56,826 nt of DNA, taken from contig NZ_JAKMCS010000019.1 in the NCBI RefSeq assembly GCF_022662195.1, forward strand, positions 1-56,826, given 5' to 3'. The notes beneath the pieces are model-generated. The model did no database searches, was not told the origin of the DNA, and was given only the letters and a program-made list of their open reading frames with translations. The DNA is from Aestuariivivens insulae. GTDB lineage: Bacteria; Bacteroidota; Bacteroidia; Flavobacteriales; Flavobacteriaceae. The translations under genes and the position numbers were made by a program. Below are positions 17,167 through 27,495 of this stretch, piece after piece (position 1 is the first letter of the stretch; every line of letters starts with the position of its first letter).

Positions 17167-19617
17167 TTAAAGCTTCTTTGCGTTCTTAACTTTTTGATCA
17201 GTAATAGCTATATCGATTACCTCACTCATATCGGTAACATAATGGAATGTGAGTCCTTTTAAGTATTCCTGCTTGATTTCCTCAATATCGCGACGGTTAT
17301 CTTCACAAAGTAAAATTTCCTTAATACGTGCGCGTTTCGCTGCCAAAATCTTTTCTTTAATACCGCCTACTGGCAATACTTTACCACGAAGGGTAATCTC
17401 TCCCGTCATGGCCAAACTCTTTTTGACCTTCTTCTGGGTAAACAAAGACACCAAAGAGGTTAGCATCGTAACTCCAGCACTAGGGCCATCTTTTGGCGTA
17501 GCTCCTTCAGGAACATGAATGTGCACATTATATTTATCGAAAATATCTGGATTTATACCTAATGCATTAGCATTAGATTTAATATACTGTAAGGCTATGG
17601 TTGCCGACTCCTTCATGACATTACCTAAATTTCCGGTAATACTCAAATTGCCTTTTCCTTTAGACAAAATGGATTCTATAAACAGAATATCACCACCTAC
17701 ACGAGTCCATGCCAAACCTGTTACCACTCCTGCTACATTATTATTTTCGTATTTATCGCGTTCTAATTTAGGACCACCCAATACTTCAATAATATCTTCA
17801 TTGGTTACCTTTATATTATAATCTTCTTCCATTGCAATATTTTTGGCCGCATAACGCACCATCTTTGCTATTTGCTTTTCAAGACCACGCACTCCCGATT
17901 CCCGTGTATATCCTTCGACTATTTTTTCCAGTTGAGGCTTAGCTATTTTTAAATGCGATGTATCTAACCCATGTTCCTTTAATTGTTTGGGCAGCAAATG
18001 GCGTTTTGCTATTTCAACCTTTTCTTCAATGGTATAGCCTGTTACATTAATGATTTCCATACGATCCAATAAGGCCGGTTGAATGGTATTCAAGCTATTG
18101 GATGTCGCTACAAACATCACCTTAGACAGGTCGTAACCCATCTCTAGGAAATTATCATAAAACTCATTGTTTTGTTCTGGATCCAATACCTCTAACATCG
18201 CAGAAGAAGGATCGCCTTGATGGGAGTTAGACAACTTGTCTATTTCATCCAATACGAAAACAGGATTAGAGGTCCCAGCCTTTTTTATGCTTTGAATAAT
18301 TCGCCCTGGCATAGCGCCAATATACGTTTTTCGGTGTCCCCTAATTTCGGCTTCATCACGTAAACCACCTAAAGACATACGCACATATTCCCTGCCCAAA
18401 GCTTCTGCGATGGACTTACCCAACGAGGTTTTACCAACACCCGGAGGGCCATACAAACATAGAATAGGCGATTTCATATCGTTACGCAGTTTTAAAACGG
18501 CGAGATATTCAATAATACGACGTTTTACATCTTCCAAACCAAAATGATCACGATCCAAAATCTTCATGGCTCGTTTTAAATCAAATTGGTCTTCACTAAA
18601 CTCATTCCAAGGCAACTCCAAAAACAAATCCAAATAATTACGTTGTATGGAATACTCGGCCACTTGTGGGTTCATGCGTTGCATTTTGGCAATTTCCTTT
18701 TCAAAATGCTTGGCCACCTTGTCATCCCATTGCTTATCCATGGCACGCAACTTCATCTCTTCAATTTCCTGATCATGGCTCACGCCACCCAATTCCTCTT
18801 GAATGGTCTTCATTTGTTGATGCAAGAAATATTCGCGCTGCTGTTGGTTCATATCCATTTGAACCTTAGACTGTATATCGTTTTTAAGCTCCAATTTCTG
18901 AAACTCAATATTCATATATTTTAGCGTTGCCAAAGCACGGTTCTTTAGATCGTTCATCTCTAACAATTTCTGCTTTTCCTCAACAGAAAGGTTCATGTTA
19001 GAAGACACAAAATTCACTAAAAACGAATTGCTTTCTATATTTTTAATCGCAAAAGAAGCCTCGCTAGGAATGTTAGGGTTTTCCTTAATAATTTGAAGTG
19101 CCAAATCCTTTATGGAATCAATAATGGCCATAAACTCCTTATTGTTAATCGCTGGCTTAGCCTCAGGAATATCCCTTACCGTAGCGTTCATGTATGGTTC
19201 TTCAGTAAGCACTTCGGCCACCTGAAAACGCTTTTTCCCTTGAATGATTACCGTTACATTACCATCGGGCATTTTAAGCACACGCAATATTCTAGCAACG
19301 GTACCTGTCTCATAAATCTCCTTGGCATTCGGATTTTCTACCGATTCATCCTTTTGGGCTACAACACCAATAACCTTACTGCCTTTATTGGCATCGTTAA
19401 TTAATTTAATCGATTTATCACGCCCGGCTGTAATAGGAATTACCACACCTGGAAACAACACGGTATTTCTCAAGGACAAAATAGGTAAAGTTTCGGGTAA
19501 GTTTTCGTTGTTAATTTCCTCTTCGTCCTCGGGTGTCATTAACGGTATTAATTCTGAATTTTCATCGAACTCTTGCAATGACAAACTGTCAAACGTTATA
19601 AAATTGGATTTCTTCAT
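17167..19617 (-). CDS. lon: ATP-dependent Lon protease
   Basis: This 816-residue protein has the full LonA layout: N-terminal substrate-recognition domain ('[19 protein letters not shown]'), coiled-coil linker, AAA+ module (Walker A '[17 protein letters not shown]', Walker B '[10 protein letters not shown]'), and a C-terminal protease domain with catalytic Ser in '[11 protein letters not shown]' (about 710) and Lys in '[11 protein letters not shown]' (about 750). It degrades damaged and regulatory proteins in the cytoplasm. It has its own terminator, so porQ downstream probably has a separate promoter. Confidence 0.97.
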   Translation of the reverse strand: MKKSNFITFDSLSLQEFDENSELIPLMTPEDEEEINNENLPETLPILSLRNTVLFPGVVIPITAGRDKSIKLINDANKGSKVIGVVAQKDESVENPNAKEIYETGTVARILRVLKMPDGNVTVIIQGKKRFQVAEVLTEEPYMNATVRDIPEAKPAINNKEFMAIIDSIKDLALQIIKENPNIPSEASFAIKNIESNSFLVNFVSSNMNLSVEEKQKLLEMNDLKNRALATLKYMNIEFQKLELKNDIQSKVQMDMNQQQREYFLHQQMKTIQEELGGVSHDQEIEEMKLRAMDKQWDDKVAKHFEKEIAKMQRMNPQVAEYSIQRNYLDLFLELPWNEFSEDQFDLKRAMKILDRDHFGLEDVKRRIIEYLAVLKLRNDMKSPILCLYGPPGVGKTSLGKSIAEALGREYVRMSLGGLRDEAEIRGHRKTYIGAMPGRIIQSIKKAGTSNPVFVLDEIDKLSNSHQGDPSSAMLEVLDPEQNNEFYDNFLEMGYDLSKVMFVATSNSLNTIQPALLDRMEIINVTGYTIEEKVEIAKRHLLPKQLKEHGLDTSHLKIAKPQLEKIVEGYTRESGVRGLEKQIAKMVRYAAKNIAMEEDYNIKVTNEDIIEVLGGPKLERDKYENNNVAGVVTGLAWTRVGGDILFIESILSKGKGNLSITGNLGNVMKESATIALQYIKSNANALGINPDIFDKYNVHIHVPEGATPKDGPSAGVTMLTSLVSLFTQKKVKKSLAMTGEITLRGKVLPVGGIKEKILAAKRARIKEILLCEDNRRDIEEIKQEYLKGLTFHYVTDMSEVIDIAITDQKVKNAKKL

Positions 19618-19647
19618 ATAGCTATTCAGGTCAATTTGTCATTAAAA

Positions 19648-19655
19648 CAAATGTA
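19648..19655 (-). promoter_or_regulatory. Candidate lon -7 element (TACATTTG)
   Basis: TACATTTG on the minus strand fits TAnnTTTG and lies 31 nt before the lon start codon; a matching TTG at 19-20 nt upstream is absent. Confidence 0.35.
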
Positions 19656-19879
19656 ACCTTTTTTAAAATTAGTCTTTAATATCTTTTGAATCACTTATAA
19701 AGCAGCTTTTTAAGCTTTTATAAGCATCATTCTTACTTCTATATTTCAATTGTTATGCCATAAAACTCAATATACATGCATTTAATCGTTTAAGTAATAC
19801 TTTTCGTAAAAAAAGATTTTGTGGTTTTGTAAATAACTCTATTTTTAACCCAATAACCAATCATTTTAATACAAAGACC

Positions 19880-20707
19880 ATGAAATTAAACCTACAACTA
19901 TTGTTAGTTCTAAGCTGCTTAATTCTTTCCTGTAATATTGAGCCTGTTAATAGCGAAGGGGATTTAAGTGAAACTCAAGATGAGCCAACTGATGGTATTC
20001 TTTTGGAAAAAATAATACACGATAAAGGAACACCAAATGAATATACCGAAACTTTTAACTATAATGGCAATAAATTAATGAGTGTTGTTGGAACCGATGG
20101 TAGCGAAGAATGGAAAAATGTTTATACCTATGACAATAATGACAATTTAGTTAAAGACGATTTTTTTGATGCAGACGGACACATAGCTTCTGTGGTATTA
20201 GAATACAATTCTAATGGTAAAGTAGCCTCTTATATCGAAAACTTTTTTGAACCCTCTGGATTAAGTGATCGCAAGTACAAAAAGATATTCACTTATAACA
20301 ACGATGGTACTATAACCAATAAAGTTTATGTAGATTATTTAAATTCTGGCTTTGAATTAAAATGGACTGAAACCATTACCTTAAATGAAAAAAATATTAT
20401 AAAAATACTTGATGATGATGGTTATAAAATAGATTATACTTACGATAATAAAAATAATGCCTATAAAAACATTCATGCCATTGAAGTTTTAAATATTCTA
20501 AGTGAAAATGAATTTGGCTCAATTATTTACGGAAACACTCACAATGTTATTAAATATGTAGAAAGTGACTCCAGTATTAGTGACAACTATAATGACACAA
20601 TTGAGTATACTTATAATGAAAAAAACTACCCAAAGACAGCTATCTATACATCTAAATATGGTAACCAAATAGAAGAGGTTTACACAATGGATTATTTTTA
20701 TAAATAG
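19880..20707 (+). CDS. YD/RHS-like repeat lipoprotein of unknown function
   Basis: This 275-residue protein has a lipoprotein signal ('LLVLSCLILSCN', Cys 18) and an acidic linker. It then shows repeated beta-strand units of the form 'YTYDNNDNLVKDDFFDADG' and 'FTYNNDGTITNKVYVD', reminiscent of YD repeats and of the DUF4595-type lipoproteins common in Bacteroidota. It is probably attached to the outer membrane facing the outside. It has no partner gene: it diverges from lon and converges on the rhomboid gene. The function is unknown. Confidence 0.7.
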   Translation: MKLNLQLLLVLSCLILSCNIEPVNSEGDLSETQDEPTDGILLEKIIHDKGTPNEYTETFNYNGNKLMSVVGTDGSEEWKNVYTYDNNDNLVKDDFFDADGHIASVVLEYNSNGKVASYIENFFEPSGLSDRKYKKIFTYNNDGTITNKVYVDYLNSGFELKWTETITLNEKNIIKILDDDGYKIDYTYDNKNNAYKNIHAIEVLNILSENEFGSIIYGNTHNVIKYVESDSSISDNYNDTIEYTYNEKNYPKTAIYTSKYGNQIEEVYTMDYFYK

Positions 20708-20718
20708 AAACCATTAAA

Positions 20719-20753
20719 AAACAAGGCAATATGGATATCCACATTGCCTTGTT
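20719..20753. terminator. Bidirectional terminator between converging genes
   Basis: A long nearly perfect hairpin (AACAAGGCAAT ... ATTGCCTTGTT, with TGGATATCCA at its tip, one A-C mismatch) has A-runs on the left and T-runs on the right, serving both the YD lipoprotein and the rhomboid gene. Confidence 0.9.
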
Positions 20754-20760
20754 TTTTTAT

Positions 20761-21411
20761 TCACATTTTCCCAGCCTTCCTCAAAACATACAACAACACA
20801 ATAGGTATGGCCAAAAGGCCAATCATTAACAGATTGGTTTTAAAAAGCCATGGCGCAAAAGCCAAGGTAATAAGATACCCTCCAACAGCCCCTCCAAAAT
20901 GGGCATCATGCCCTATATTGCCAACTCTGTTTTTCATGCCGTAAATAGAGTACAACAAGTAACCAATCCCGAATAGATAAGCAGGAATAGGTATTGGAAT
21001 AAAAAAGATATACAAACTCATCCCAGGCTGAAGCAAAATAGCCGAATAAATAATCCCCATAACAGCACCACTGGCCCCTACCGCAGAATAATAATATTCA
21101 TTTTTATGAAAGTATAAAGACAATAAACTCCCCATCAATAAACTCCCTAAATAGATAATTATAAATTTTGTAACCCCTAATAATGCAATGACCACATCAG
21201 CAAAAAAATAAAGGGAAAACATATTAAAAAACAAATGGGCATTATCTGCATGCAAAAACCCAGAACTAAACAAACGTATCTGCTCTCCCCTACGTACTGC
21301 ACCTACATTGAATTTATACTTTTCAAAAAAGCCGAAATCACCAAAGCCTTTATAGGATATAATAACGTTAGCCGCAATAATAACTATGGTTACGAGGTCT
21401 AAATTGTTCAT
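20761..21411 (-). CDS. Rhomboid family intramembrane serine protease
   Basis: The 216-residue protein has about six membrane segments. The catalytic Ser 114 is in 'VGASGAVMG' and the His 171 in 'DAHFGGAVGGYL'; 'HLFFN' (59-63) supplies the oxyanion-hole region, so the dyad is intact. Rhomboids cleave transmembrane segments within the bilayer; the substrate is unknown. It shares an upstream region with the divergent acyltransferase gene. Confidence 0.93.
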   Translation of the reverse strand: MNNLDLVTIVIIAANVIISYKGFGDFGFFEKYKFNVGAVRRGEQIRLFSSGFLHADNAHLFFNMFSLYFFADVVIALLGVTKFIIIYLGSLLMGSLLSLYFHKNEYYYSAVGASGAVMGIIYSAILLQPGMSLYIFFIPIPIPAYLFGIGYLLYSIYGMKNRVGNIGHDAHFGGAVGGYLITLAFAPWLFKTNLLMIGLLAIPIVLLYVLRKAGKM

Positions 21412-21440
21412 GGGTTATAATGTTTACAATCAAATTAATT

Positions 21441-21448
21441 TATCTTTG
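21441..21448 (+). promoter_or_regulatory. Candidate promoter -7 element of the acyltransferase gene
   Basis: TATCTTTG matches TAnnTTTG exactly, followed by GC-rich bases, 24 nt before the start codon; no well spaced TTG is present. Confidence 0.5.
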
Positions 21449-21472
21449 CGGCTACAAATCTAAAACTTATTC

Positions 21473-22354
21473 ATGCAATTCCTAGTTTATATTTTGGTCT
21501 ATCCGCTTTTATGGTTTATTTCCATACTTCCTTTTAGGCTATTGTATTTACTTTCCGATGCTGTTTTTGTGTTGATGTACTACTTTGTAGGCTACAGAAA
21601 AAAAGTAGTGACCGAAAATTTAAAACTCGTATTTCCTGAAAAGTCAGATAAAGAAATAGCACATATTAGAAAAGCATTTTACAGACATTTATGTGACATG
21701 TTTTTGGAAATGGCCAAAACCATGAATATTTCTAAAAAGGAACTAAAAAAGCGTTTCAATATTGTTAATGCAGAAGAATTTAAACGTTTGGAATCTCTTA
21801 ATAAAAGTGTGCTTTTAATGTTTGGCCACTATGCCAGTTGGGAATGGTCCTTAGAAGTCCAAAACCATATTAACTTTAAGGGCTATGGCGTATATAAAAA
21901 GTTAGCCAACCGTTATTTTGACAGGCTTGTTAGAAACATTCGCTCCAAATTCAAAACTATACTTATTAGCACTAAAGAAACTATTAGTACCATTAACGAC
22001 AACGAAAGTAAAGGTGTAAAAAGTGTTGTTGGCTTTTTAAGTGACCAATCGCCAAGATTGAGTAAAGATGTATATTGGGGAAAATTTATGGGTATTGAAG
22101 TGCCATGTTTTACCGGTGCGGAACGTTTAGCCAAAAAACTGGATTTAACGATCGCCTATTTAAAGGTTAAAAAAGTAAAACGTGGTTTTTATGAAGCCGA
22201 AATCATGACAATTACCGAAACCCCTAAAGATTTTAAAGATTACGAGCTAACCGATTTATTTCTACGTGAGGTTGAAAAACAGATTTACGAAGCTCCTGAA
22301 TATTATTTTTGGACCCACAAGCGTTGGAAACACCGTGATAAAGAGCGAAGCTAG
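21473..22354 (+). CDS. Lipid A biosynthesis-type (LpxL/HtrB-like) acyltransferase
   Basis: This 293-residue inner-membrane protein has an N-terminal membrane anchor and the HX4E acyltransferase signature in 'MFGHYASWEWSLEV' (His 119, Glu 124). Further family features are 'GVYKKLANRYFDRLVRNIR', 'FLSDQSP' and 'YFWTHKRWKHR' at the end. Members transfer secondary acyl chains to lipid A or related lipids. The stop codon TAG lies inside the first heptamer of an AGYTRGA repeat array, so the array begins at the very end of the gene. Confidence 0.88.
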   Translation: MQFLVYILVYPLLWFISILPFRLLYLLSDAVFVLMYYFVGYRKKVVTENLKLVFPEKSDKEIAHIRKAFYRHLCDMFLEMAKTMNISKKELKKRFNIVNAEEFKRLESLNKSVLLMFGHYASWEWSLEVQNHINFKGYGVYKKLANRYFDRLVRNIRSKFKTILISTKETISTINDNESKGVKSVVGFLSDQSPRLSKDVYWGKFMGIEVPCFTGAERLAKKLDLTIAYLKVKKVKRGFYEAEIMTITETPKDFKDYELTDLFLREVEKQIYEAPEYYFWTHKRWKHRDKERS

Positions 22355-22383
22355 AAGTACGAAATTAGAAGTTGGAAGTTGGA
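22349..22383 (+). repeat. Short heptamer array AGYTRGA (five units)
   Basis: AGCTAGA, AGTACGA, AATTAGA, AGTTGGA, AGTTGGA in phase, overlapping the acyltransferase stop codon. Same heptamer class as the longer arrays at 10538 and 38754. The rest of the 317-bp gap to glmM has a hairpin and no visible gene. Confidence 0.75.
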
Positions 22384-22482
22384 AAATTAATATCTAGGGA
22401 TGATTTCATAAGGGATTGATCATCTTCACTGCGACCATCGCAAGCTCAACCATCTTCATTCTTAGAAATACCTTAAAAAAAC

Positions 22483-22512
22483 GAAGCAACCTTTAGTTAA
22501 AAAGATTGCTTC
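22483..22512. terminator. Hairpin between converging acyltransferase and glmM genes
   Basis: GAAGCAA (22483-22489) pairs with TTGCTTC (22506-22512) and inner CTTT with AAAG; A-run before and T-rich after. Likely bidirectional terminator. Confidence 0.55.
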
Positions 22513-22671
22513 ATTTAAGATAGTATAGTTTAAATCTTATTTAGAGTCCCGTTTTATTCATATATACATATTTTTAAATTTTTGTATTCATGAATCTTCG
22601 ATTTTCAGGAGAATGACAATCCTGCCTGTCTAATCGCTAGTTTCAACGGAAACCTCAAGGCTTATTTTCTA

Positions 22672-24060
22672 TTAAATTTTAGCTATTTCCTTAATTTCAC
22701 CAATAATCTTATCGGCTAAATCGTTGGCTAGATCTTGCGATTTGGCTTCTGTATAAATTCTAATGATAGGTTCTGTGTTACTCTTTCGCAAGTGTACCCA
22801 GCTTTCTGCAAAATCTATTTTCACACCATCTATTGTAGTCAGCTCCTCATTTTTATAACGCTCTTCCATAGCCTTTAAAATACCATCGACATCCAAACCA
22901 GGAGTTAACTCAATCTTCTTCTTGCTCATAAAGTAATTAGGATAGGTTTTTCGCAATTCACTAACAGTCATTTTTTTGTCTGCCAATAAACTTAAGAATA
23001 AAGCAATACCAACCAAAGCATCACGTCCGTAATGCAATTCTGGATAGATAATCCCGCCATTACCTTCACCACCTATAACCACTTTGTTTTGCTTCATAAG
23101 CTTTACCACATTCACCTCACCCACGGCACTAGCTTCATAAGTCCCACCGTATTTTTCGGTAATATCCCTAAGGGCTCTTGTAGAACTCATATTACTTACT
23201 GTATTACCGGGCGTTCTACTCAACACGTAATCGGCACATGCTACCAAAGTATATTCTTCTCCAAACATCTCACCATTTTCATCTATAAAGGCCAAACGGT
23301 CGACATCTGGATCGACTACAATACCAAAATCGGCGCGTTCTTTAACCACTTTTTCAGAAAGATCCGTTAAGTGTTCTTTTAACGGTTCTGGGTTATGCGG
23401 GAAATGCCCATTAGGCTCGCAATACAATTTTACCACATGCACGCCCAAACGCTCTAATAATAGTGGAATTGCTATACCTCCTGTTGAGTTTACCCCATCT
23501 ACAACTACTTTAAATTTAGCTTCCTCAATTGGTTTTACGTTAACCAACGGTAGATCTAAGACATCTATAATGTGCAAATCGAAGTAAGCATCATTTTTAG
23601 TGATTTTTCCAAGGCTATCCACATCTGCAAACTCCATAGCATCACTTTCAGCAATTTCCAATATTTTTGCACCTTCAGCTCCATCTAAAAACTCACCCTT
23701 TTCATTCAACAGTTTTAAGGCATTCCATTGCTTAGGGTTATGGCTTGCAGTTAGTATTATACCGCCATCTGCGTGTTCCATTGGTACAGCCACCTCTACC
23801 GTTGGTGTAGTAGACAAACCAAGGTTTACCACATTAATACCTTGCCCTATTAAGGTATTCATTACTAAATTTTGAATCATCTTTCCAGATATACGCGCAT
23901 CGCGTCCAACAACAACTTTGTAGTTTTCCTTTTTGCGCTGTTGTTTAATCCATACACCATAAGCCGCTGCAAATTTAACAGCATCTATTGGCGTTAAATT
24001 ATCGCCAACATTACCACCTATGGTGCCTCTAATTCCTGAAATTGATTTAATAAGTGTCAT
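22672..24060 (-). CDS. glmM: Phosphohexomutase, probable phosphoglucosamine mutase
   Basis: This 462-residue alpha-D-phosphohexomutase has the phosphoserine loop 'IILTASHNPKQWNALK' (Ser 106), the metal loop 'DPDVDRLAF', the sugar loop 'GGEGNGGII' and the phosphate-contact 'RKSNTEPIIRIYTE'. GlmM makes glucosamine-1-phosphate for peptidoglycan and lipopolysaccharide. The sugar loop GEGNGG and the 'WNALKLL' pattern agree with the Bacteroidota glmM-type enzymes, but a phosphoglucomutase/phosphomannomutase specificity cannot be excluded by eye. It is transcribed alone. Confidence 0.85.
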   Translation of the reverse strand: MTLIKSISGIRGTIGGNVGDNLTPIDAVKFAAAYGVWIKQQRKKENYKVVVGRDARISGKMIQNLVMNTLIGQGINVVNLGLSTTPTVEVAVPMEHADGGIILTASHNPKQWNALKLLNEKGEFLDGAEGAKILEIAESDAMEFADVDSLGKITKNDAYFDLHIIDVLDLPLVNVKPIEEAKFKVVVDGVNSTGGIAIPLLLERLGVHVVKLYCEPNGHFPHNPEPLKEHLTDLSEKVVKERADFGIVVDPDVDRLAFIDENGEMFGEEYTLVACADYVLSRTPGNTVSNMSSTRALRDITEKYGGTYEASAVGEVNVVKLMKQNKVVIGGEGNGGIIYPELHYGRDALVGIALFLSLLADKKMTVSELRKTYPNYFMSKKKIELTPGLDVDGILKAMEERYKNEELTTIDGVKIDFAESWVHLRKSNTEPIIRIYTEAKSQDLANDLADKIIGEIKEIAKI

Positions 24061-24239
24061 AAAATGATTATTGAATTAGTCTACAAATATACAATTAGAA
24101 AATTGCATTCAATACCTTTAGCATATTGATTTAAAGTTCTATTACAGGCTTTTATGTTTATAACAATTTTAAAGCCACATTCTTAATAAATATTCAAAAG
24201 CATAACAGATTCTTTAATCCTTATTTGTAAATTACACCA

Positions 24240-24836
24240 ATGAATTTTCTAGCTCACATTTACCTTTCCGGAGATAACGACCTTATAACTATTGGTAACT
24301 TTATTGCAGACGGCATTAAAGGAAAGGATTATAAAAGATACCCTGAAGACATACAAATAGGCGTTTTACTGCATCGCGAAATAGACACGTTTACCGATGC
24401 CCATAAAACCGTTAGGATGAGCACTAAGCGTTTGCATGAAAAGTATGGGCATTATTCCGGCGTTATTGTAGATATTCTTTACGATCATTTTTTAGCCAAA
24501 AACTGGACTAAATATTCTACTATTCCTTTAGATATTTATGTACAACATTTTTATGATTCACTTGAAATACATTATGAAATTTTACCGCTTAGGGTAAAAA
24601 AAATGATTCCATTCATGCTAGCCGATAACTGGTTATTGAGTTACGCCTCCATTGAAGGAATATCCAGAGTGCTGGATGGCATGAACCGAAGAACCAAAAA
24701 CCGCTCTGGCATGGATAAAGCTGTTAATGAGCTTGAAGAATTTTATAATCAATTTGAAAATGAGTTCTCCCTTTTTTTTAATGATCTCGTTACCTTTTCA
24801 AACCACAAACTTAAAGAACTTATTCGAAAACATTAA
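24240..24836 (+). CDS. acpH: Acyl carrier protein phosphodiesterase
   Basis: This 198-residue protein begins 'MNFLAHIYLS', with HD-like residues in 'GNFIADGIKG', 'GVLLHREIDTFTDAH' and 'VDILYDHFLAKNW'. These are the hallmarks of AcpH, which removes the 4'-phosphopantetheine group from acyl carrier protein. The ggt gene begins 5 bp after its stop codon, indicating one transcript, although the two activities have no obvious biochemical link beyond envelope and cofactor turnover. Confidence 0.9.
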   Translation: MNFLAHIYLSGDNDLITIGNFIADGIKGKDYKRYPEDIQIGVLLHREIDTFTDAHKTVRMSTKRLHEKYGHYSGVIVDILYDHFLAKNWTKYSTIPLDIYVQHFYDSLEIHYEILPLRVKKMIPFMLADNWLLSYASIEGISRVLDGMNRRTKNRSGMDKAVNELEEFYNQFENEFSLFFNDLVTFSNHKLKELIRKH

Positions 24837-24841
24837 CTATT

Positions 24842-26545
24842 ATGAGCCGATACATTTTTCTATCTCTCCTTTTCTTTATTGCCTTTTCCTGTAAAGAACC
24901 CATTAACCACGCTAAGCCCAAGCCGCCTGTAAGAGGTTTAATTACCGAACATGCCATGGTTGTTTCTGCCCGCGAAGAAGCTTCTAAAATTGGCAGTGAC
25001 ATCCTAAAAAAAGGAGGCAATGCTTTCGATGCTATGGTAGCCACCGAATTGGCATTGGCAGTAGCATACCCCTACGCAGGTAATTTGGGAGGTGGCGGAT
25101 TTATGGTGTACAGAACAAACCAAGGGGATATAGGCGCCATAGATTATAGGGAAAAGGCGCCCTTGGCAGCAACTAAAAACATGTTTTTGGATTCTCTCGG
25201 CAATGTTATTCCAGACAAAAGCACCTTAGGCGCTATGGCCGTAGGCGTTCCCGGCACGGTTGCCGGCGTGCTTACCGTTCACGAAAAATTTGGCACACTT
25301 CCCATAGACAGTATTTTAAAACCTGTAATTGACCTAGCATATAAAGGAGTAATAGTTACCAACAAACAAGAAAAAAGAATAAAAAAATACCAACCGCTAT
25401 TCATTAAAGCCAATAAAGATTCGATTCCTTTCGATAAAGCTTGGAAAACGAACGACACCATAAAATACCCCAAGCTGGCCAAAACTTTAGAACGTATAGC
25501 AATACATGGTAAAGATGGGTTTTACAAGGGTGAAACAGCTGAAACCCTAGTCAACTTCATCCAAGATAATGGCGGTATCATCACCAAAGAAGACCTTGAA
25601 AAATATGAAGCCAAATGGCGTGCTCCAATTGTTTTTACTTATGACGATTTAAAAATTATTTCTATGTCCCCTCCCGCCAGTGGAGGTGTTTGCTTAGCAC
25701 AAATCATGAAGATGATAGAACCTTTCGACTTGCACAAGTACGGCCATAACACCTTAAAAACCATACAAGTATTAACCGAGGCCGAACGCAGGGCTTATGC
25801 AGATAGAAGTTTCTATTTGGGTGATCCAGATTTTGTAGATATTCCAATACCTACATTAATTGATACCAATTATTTAGAGGAACGCATGCGGGATTTTTCG
25901 TTTGCAAAAGCAACAAAGTCAAGTGAGATTAGCCATGGCTCAATTGAAATTGTAGAAAGTGATGAAACGACACATTACTCTATAATAGACCAATTTGGTA
26001 ATGCCATTTCTGCAACAACAACGCTTAATGGAGCCTATGGTTCTAAACTGTATTGTACCGAACTTGGCTTTTTCCTTAACAACGAAATGGATGATTTTAG
26101 CAGTAAACCAGGAGCCCCAAACATGTTTGGGCTCATTGGAGCAGAAGCCAATAGCATTGCGCCAGAAAAAAGGATGTTAAGCTCCATGACCCCCACTATA
26201 ATAGAAAAGAATGGTAGCCTGTATATGTCGGTAGGAACTCCAGGAGGATCAACCATAATAACATCGGTATTGCAAACTATTCTTAATGTGCATGAATTTA
26301 ATATGACCATGCAGGACGCTGTGAACGCACCTCGGTTCCATCACCAATGGTTACCTGACGAAATAAGAATGGAACCCAATTTGTTTGATAAAAAACTTAT
26401 AAAGGCCTTGAATGATTTAGGATATATTATAAACGAGGAACGCTCGCCAGTTATAGGCAAGGTCGACGGAATACTTGTTTTAGAGGACAAAACGTTAGAG
26501 GGTGGAGCAGATCGTCGAGGGGATGATACTGCTGTCGGTTTTTAA
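24842..26545 (+). CDS. ggt: Gamma-glutamyltransferase (lipoprotein form)
   Basis: The 567-residue precursor has a lipobox ('LFFIAFSCKE', Cys 17), so it is likely anchored in the envelope. The conserved large-subunit 'GGNAFDAMVATELALAV' and 'GNLGGGGFMVYR' precede the autoprocessing site at Thr 376 ('ESDETTHYSIID'). The small subunit contains 'SATTTLNGAYGS', 'MLSSMTPTII' and the oxyanion 'GTPGGSTII'. It hydrolyses or transfers the gamma-glutamyl group of glutathione and related peptides. All catalytic landmarks are intact. Confidence 0.95.
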   Translation: MSRYIFLSLLFFIAFSCKEPINHAKPKPPVRGLITEHAMVVSAREEASKIGSDILKKGGNAFDAMVATELALAVAYPYAGNLGGGGFMVYRTNQGDIGAIDYREKAPLAATKNMFLDSLGNVIPDKSTLGAMAVGVPGTVAGVLTVHEKFGTLPIDSILKPVIDLAYKGVIVTNKQEKRIKKYQPLFIKANKDSIPFDKAWKTNDTIKYPKLAKTLERIAIHGKDGFYKGETAETLVNFIQDNGGIITKEDLEKYEAKWRAPIVFTYDDLKIISMSPPASGGVCLAQIMKMIEPFDLHKYGHNTLKTIQVLTEAERRAYADRSFYLGDPDFVDIPIPTLIDTNYLEERMRDFSFAKATKSSEISHGSIEIVESDETTHYSIIDQFGNAISATTTLNGAYGSKLYCTELGFFLNNEMDDFSSKPGAPNMFGLIGAEANSIAPEKRMLSSMTPTIIEKNGSLYMSVGTPGGSTIITSVLQTILNVHEFNMTMQDAVNAPRFHHQWLPDEIRMEPNLFDKKLIKALNDLGYIINEERSPVIGKVDGILVLEDKTLEGGADRRGDDTAVGF

Positions 26546-26626
26546 TGGTTTTCTTTCGTTTACTCATTAGCAATTAATATTTTAGCAGTACATGTTTGGC
26601 TATTTATGCCTTTAATTGGCTTATAT

Positions 26627-27340
26627 ATGAAAACAAAAAAAGTAATAAAAATAAGTTTAGGGGCGTTATTATTTTTAACATTGCCCAGCTTATTGCTTTA
26701 TGGTTTTTTATATTTTAAGTACAACGAAACCTTACCCTCTGGTATTTCTGGACAACAAGCTGATGAACTCGCCAAAAAAATGCTTGAAGCTTTAGATAAT
26801 GAAGCCTATAAAAATACAGACTACATAGAATGGACCTTTAAAAAACGGCGCCATTACAAATGGTACAAAAGCAAAAACACCTGTGATGTCCTATGGAAAG
26901 ATTTTAGGGTAAACCTAAATTTATTGGACTTTAACGCACACAAAGCCTATGTACATGGATTTATAATCGATGGTGACATGGCCAAAGATCTTATCGAAAA
27001 GGCTACCAAATACTATAACAACGACTCTTTTTGGCTGATTGCTCCCTATAAAGTGTTTGATGAAGGTGTAAAGCGGCAATTAGTAAAATATAAAAGCAAA
27101 GATGCCCTTCTAGTAACCTACACCAAAGGAGGTACAACGCCAGGCGATTCTTATTTATGGTTGCTAGACGACACTTATAAGCCCAAAGCCTTTAAAATGT
27201 GGACCTCTTTATTGCCTATCGATGGCTTAGAGGCTTCCTGGAACGATTGGACTCTAACCGAAAGTGGCGCTCAACTCCCAACATTCCATAAGTTTTTGGT
27301 TTTTGGTTTGGAAATTAGCAATATAAAAACCGCTCAATAA
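26627..27340 (+). CDS. Conserved membrane-anchored protein of unknown function
   Basis: The start at 26627 ('MKTKKVIKISLGALLF') places a single N-terminal membrane segment; an ATG seven codons upstream is less likely. The 230 or so residues after it form a mixed alpha/beta domain with many aromatics ('WTFKKRRHYKWYKSKNTCDV', 'DSFWLIAPYKVFDEG', 'SYLWLLDDTYKPKAFKMWT'), probably periplasmic. The latter pattern recalls outer-membrane lipoprotein carrier-like folds seen in flavobacterial unknowns, but I cannot assign it. It is transcribed alone, downstream of ggt by about 80 bp. Confidence 0.6.
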   Translation: MKTKKVIKISLGALLFLTLPSLLLYGFLYFKYNETLPSGISGQQADELAKKMLEALDNEAYKNTDYIEWTFKKRRHYKWYKSKNTCDVLWKDFRVNLNLLDFNAHKAYVHGFIIDGDMAKDLIEKATKYYNNDSFWLIAPYKVFDEGVKRQLVKYKSKDALLVTYTKGGTTPGDSYLWLLDDTYKPKAFKMWTSLLPIDGLEASWNDWTLTESGAQLPTFHKFLVFGLEISNIKTAQ

Positions 27341-27495
27341 GGAATATTAGCTAGGGCAAGAACTACAGTTCATATTGAAAATTGAATAATGAACATGAAC
27401 CTAGACTAGAACGATTGGCTCTTAATTATAAAATGCAACTTATCTGTATCCCATAATCATTAGCAATTCTGCTAATAATAGTTTTTGGTACCATT